From positions 155,710-219,709 of the forward strand of contig LUVW01000030.1 in the NCBI GenBank assembly GCA_001661515.1: DNA of 64,000 bases, in the 5' to 3' direction. Each line of letters opens with the position of its first letter. Position 1 is the first letter of the stretch. Both the position numbers and the translations under genes were made by a program. This DNA is from Capniomyces stellatus. Taxonomy: Eukaryota > Kickxellomycota > Harpellomycetes > Harpellales > Legeriomycetaceae. This document shows, in pieces, positions 63,301 through 64,000 of this stretch. The notes under the pieces were generated by a model that was given only the letters and a program-made list of their open reading frames with translations, had not been told where the DNA came from and searched no databases.

Positions 63301-64000
63301 TTTACTTGCATCGTTCTCAGCGTTCTTGACAGTTGCCCTGAAATCTCCTCAATTCTGCTAATCACCTGACCCACCGCATCTCTTTCTCCCGACACCGTTA
63401 TTGTACTGTTCTCTATCTTGCTACCTGCCTCCTCTGCCCCAACCTCCTCTCCAAACACCATTGGCACTCTGATTCTCATTCCACCAAACTCCTTCACCCA
63501 CTCATTGATCTGCTTGTTATTTGGCCCCGCAATAAATGCAAAGTGTTCTCTAGGAATATTCGATAATCTTGCCCCACGCTTCGATGTCTATTTCCATTAT
63601 TATTAGTTTTTTTTTTTTTTTTTTTTTTTTTTNNTTTTTTTTTTTTTTTTTTTTTTTGTTAGTATTTGTATATCTATACATTTTTATATCTATATATATT
63701 TATCAATCTTCTTACCCTCTTTTGCACAATATCTTCAATCGCTGCTCTAGCCAATCCAACTCCTTGCACATCTCCAACAATACTAACATCAACCACCTCA
63801 ACTAGATCATCGTCATTGAACTCTCCACTAGCCCTATCCCCTTGTCTACCCCCCTCCTGCTCGTTTTCTGAACGTGGTGGCAACGTTATTCTTGTTCCCG
63901 TTTGTGTCTGGATTGTTGCCAATGTCTGTCCCTTAACTCCAACAATAAATCTACGAACCACGTTTGGAATCTGGATTACCAGTGTGATTTGTGGCGATAA
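60351..64000 (-). CDS. SCP160: Vigilin/Scp160 multi-KH RNA-binding protein, 5'-truncated
   Basis: Polysome- and ER-associated RNA-binding protein built of many KH domains. Two exons are visible: an upstream exon from the window edge to 63716, and 63587-60351; AGG|GTAAG to TAG|ACA joins in phase. At least eleven KH GxxG loops can be read, among them GVKGQT, GTKGSG, GRNGAN, GARGAA, GKGGSG, GAKGKF, GRQGSR, GPGGSI, GRSGSN and GRAGSV. One module (GPNNKQ) and one near the C-terminus (GGRESQ) are degenerate. The protein ends shortly after the last KH. More KH modules are expected upstream outside the window; vigilin has 14. The intron contains a poly-A tract (poly-T on plus) interrupted by NN. Confidence 0.93.
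61001..61032 (-). repeat. (GAGGTA)n hexamer encoding Ser-Thr repeat in vigilin
   Basis: GAGGTA units repeat about five times on the plus strand; on the coding strand they give a Ser-Thr run in a loop inside a KH module of vigilin. Confidence 0.85.
63607..63657. repeat. Poly-T tract with NN inside the vigilin intron
   Basis: A run of about 50 T with two undetermined bases at 63633-63634. It is intronic (poly-A on the coding strand), and its true length is unknown. Confidence 0.9.

Noticed and set aside
62158..63369. Plus-strand open frame of 403 codons
   Set aside because: Antisense to vigilin KH domains; no independent motif, and the composition mirrors the coding strand.
1..64000. tRNA, rRNA, CRISPR or intact transposon in the window
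   Set aside because: I looked for tRNA A/B-box pairs, direct-repeat spacers, transposase motifs and terminal inverted repeats while reading; none was convincing. A covariance-model scan (tRNAscan-SE/Rfam) would settle the RNA genes.

Overview
This window is eukaryotic nuclear DNA, most likely from an early-diverging (zygomycete-grade) fungus. It is AT-rich and gene-sparse. Many genes carry short GT-AG introns, and long low-complexity spacers lie between them. The fungal assignment is an inference. It rests on an Oca1/Siw14-type phosphatase, an EF-hand MscS channel of the fungal kind, Gcn20/ABCF3, Scp160-type vigilin, SCO1 and TVP23. A complex I subunit (NDUFB7) and an apparent Integrator subunit 9 argue against a Saccharomyces-like lineage. 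The left end is a contig edge (poly-G), and the right end lies inside the vigilin gene beside a poly-T/NN gap.

Layout. 1-8.8 kb: TVP23 (partial, -), an unrecognised small multi-exon gene (+), an FYRN/FYRC nuclear protein with a long acidic tail (+), a six-exon MscS-like channel (-) and a WrbA-type quinone reductase (-). 10-22 kb: Arp6 of the SWR1 complex (11 exons, +), a degenerate Oca1-like phosphatase (-), an 1148-aa TPR protein (+) and a small SH3-like protein (+). 22-30 kb: an MGST3-like MAPEG protein (-), mitochondrial SCO1 (-) and Gcn20/ABCF3 (-). 30-37 kb: alanine aminotransferase (+), a single-ORF SPX-ACT-ACT-phosphoserine phosphatase fusion (-) and mitochondrial glutamyl-tRNA synthetase (+). 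37-45 kb: two tandem paralogous secreted proteins of unknown family (-), a seven-exon INTS9 homologue (+) and a three-exon NDUFB7 (-). 45-64 kb: a 1792-aa class V myosin without introns (-), a pair of paralogous proteins of unknown function (+), an EI24-like membrane protein (+) and the multi-KH protein vigilin (-, partial).

The genes do not form an operon-like system; they are housekeeping genes with a few unusual members. The most interesting are the SPX domain fused to the last enzyme of serine synthesis, the INTS9 homologue in a probable fungus, an Oca1-like phosphatase whose catalytic arginine is replaced by glutamate, and the unknown secreted pair. Gene models were assembled by reading splice sites by eye. 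Most were checked for phase across every junction, and two introns fit only with GC-AG boundaries. No RNA genes, CRISPR arrays or intact mobile elements were recognised.
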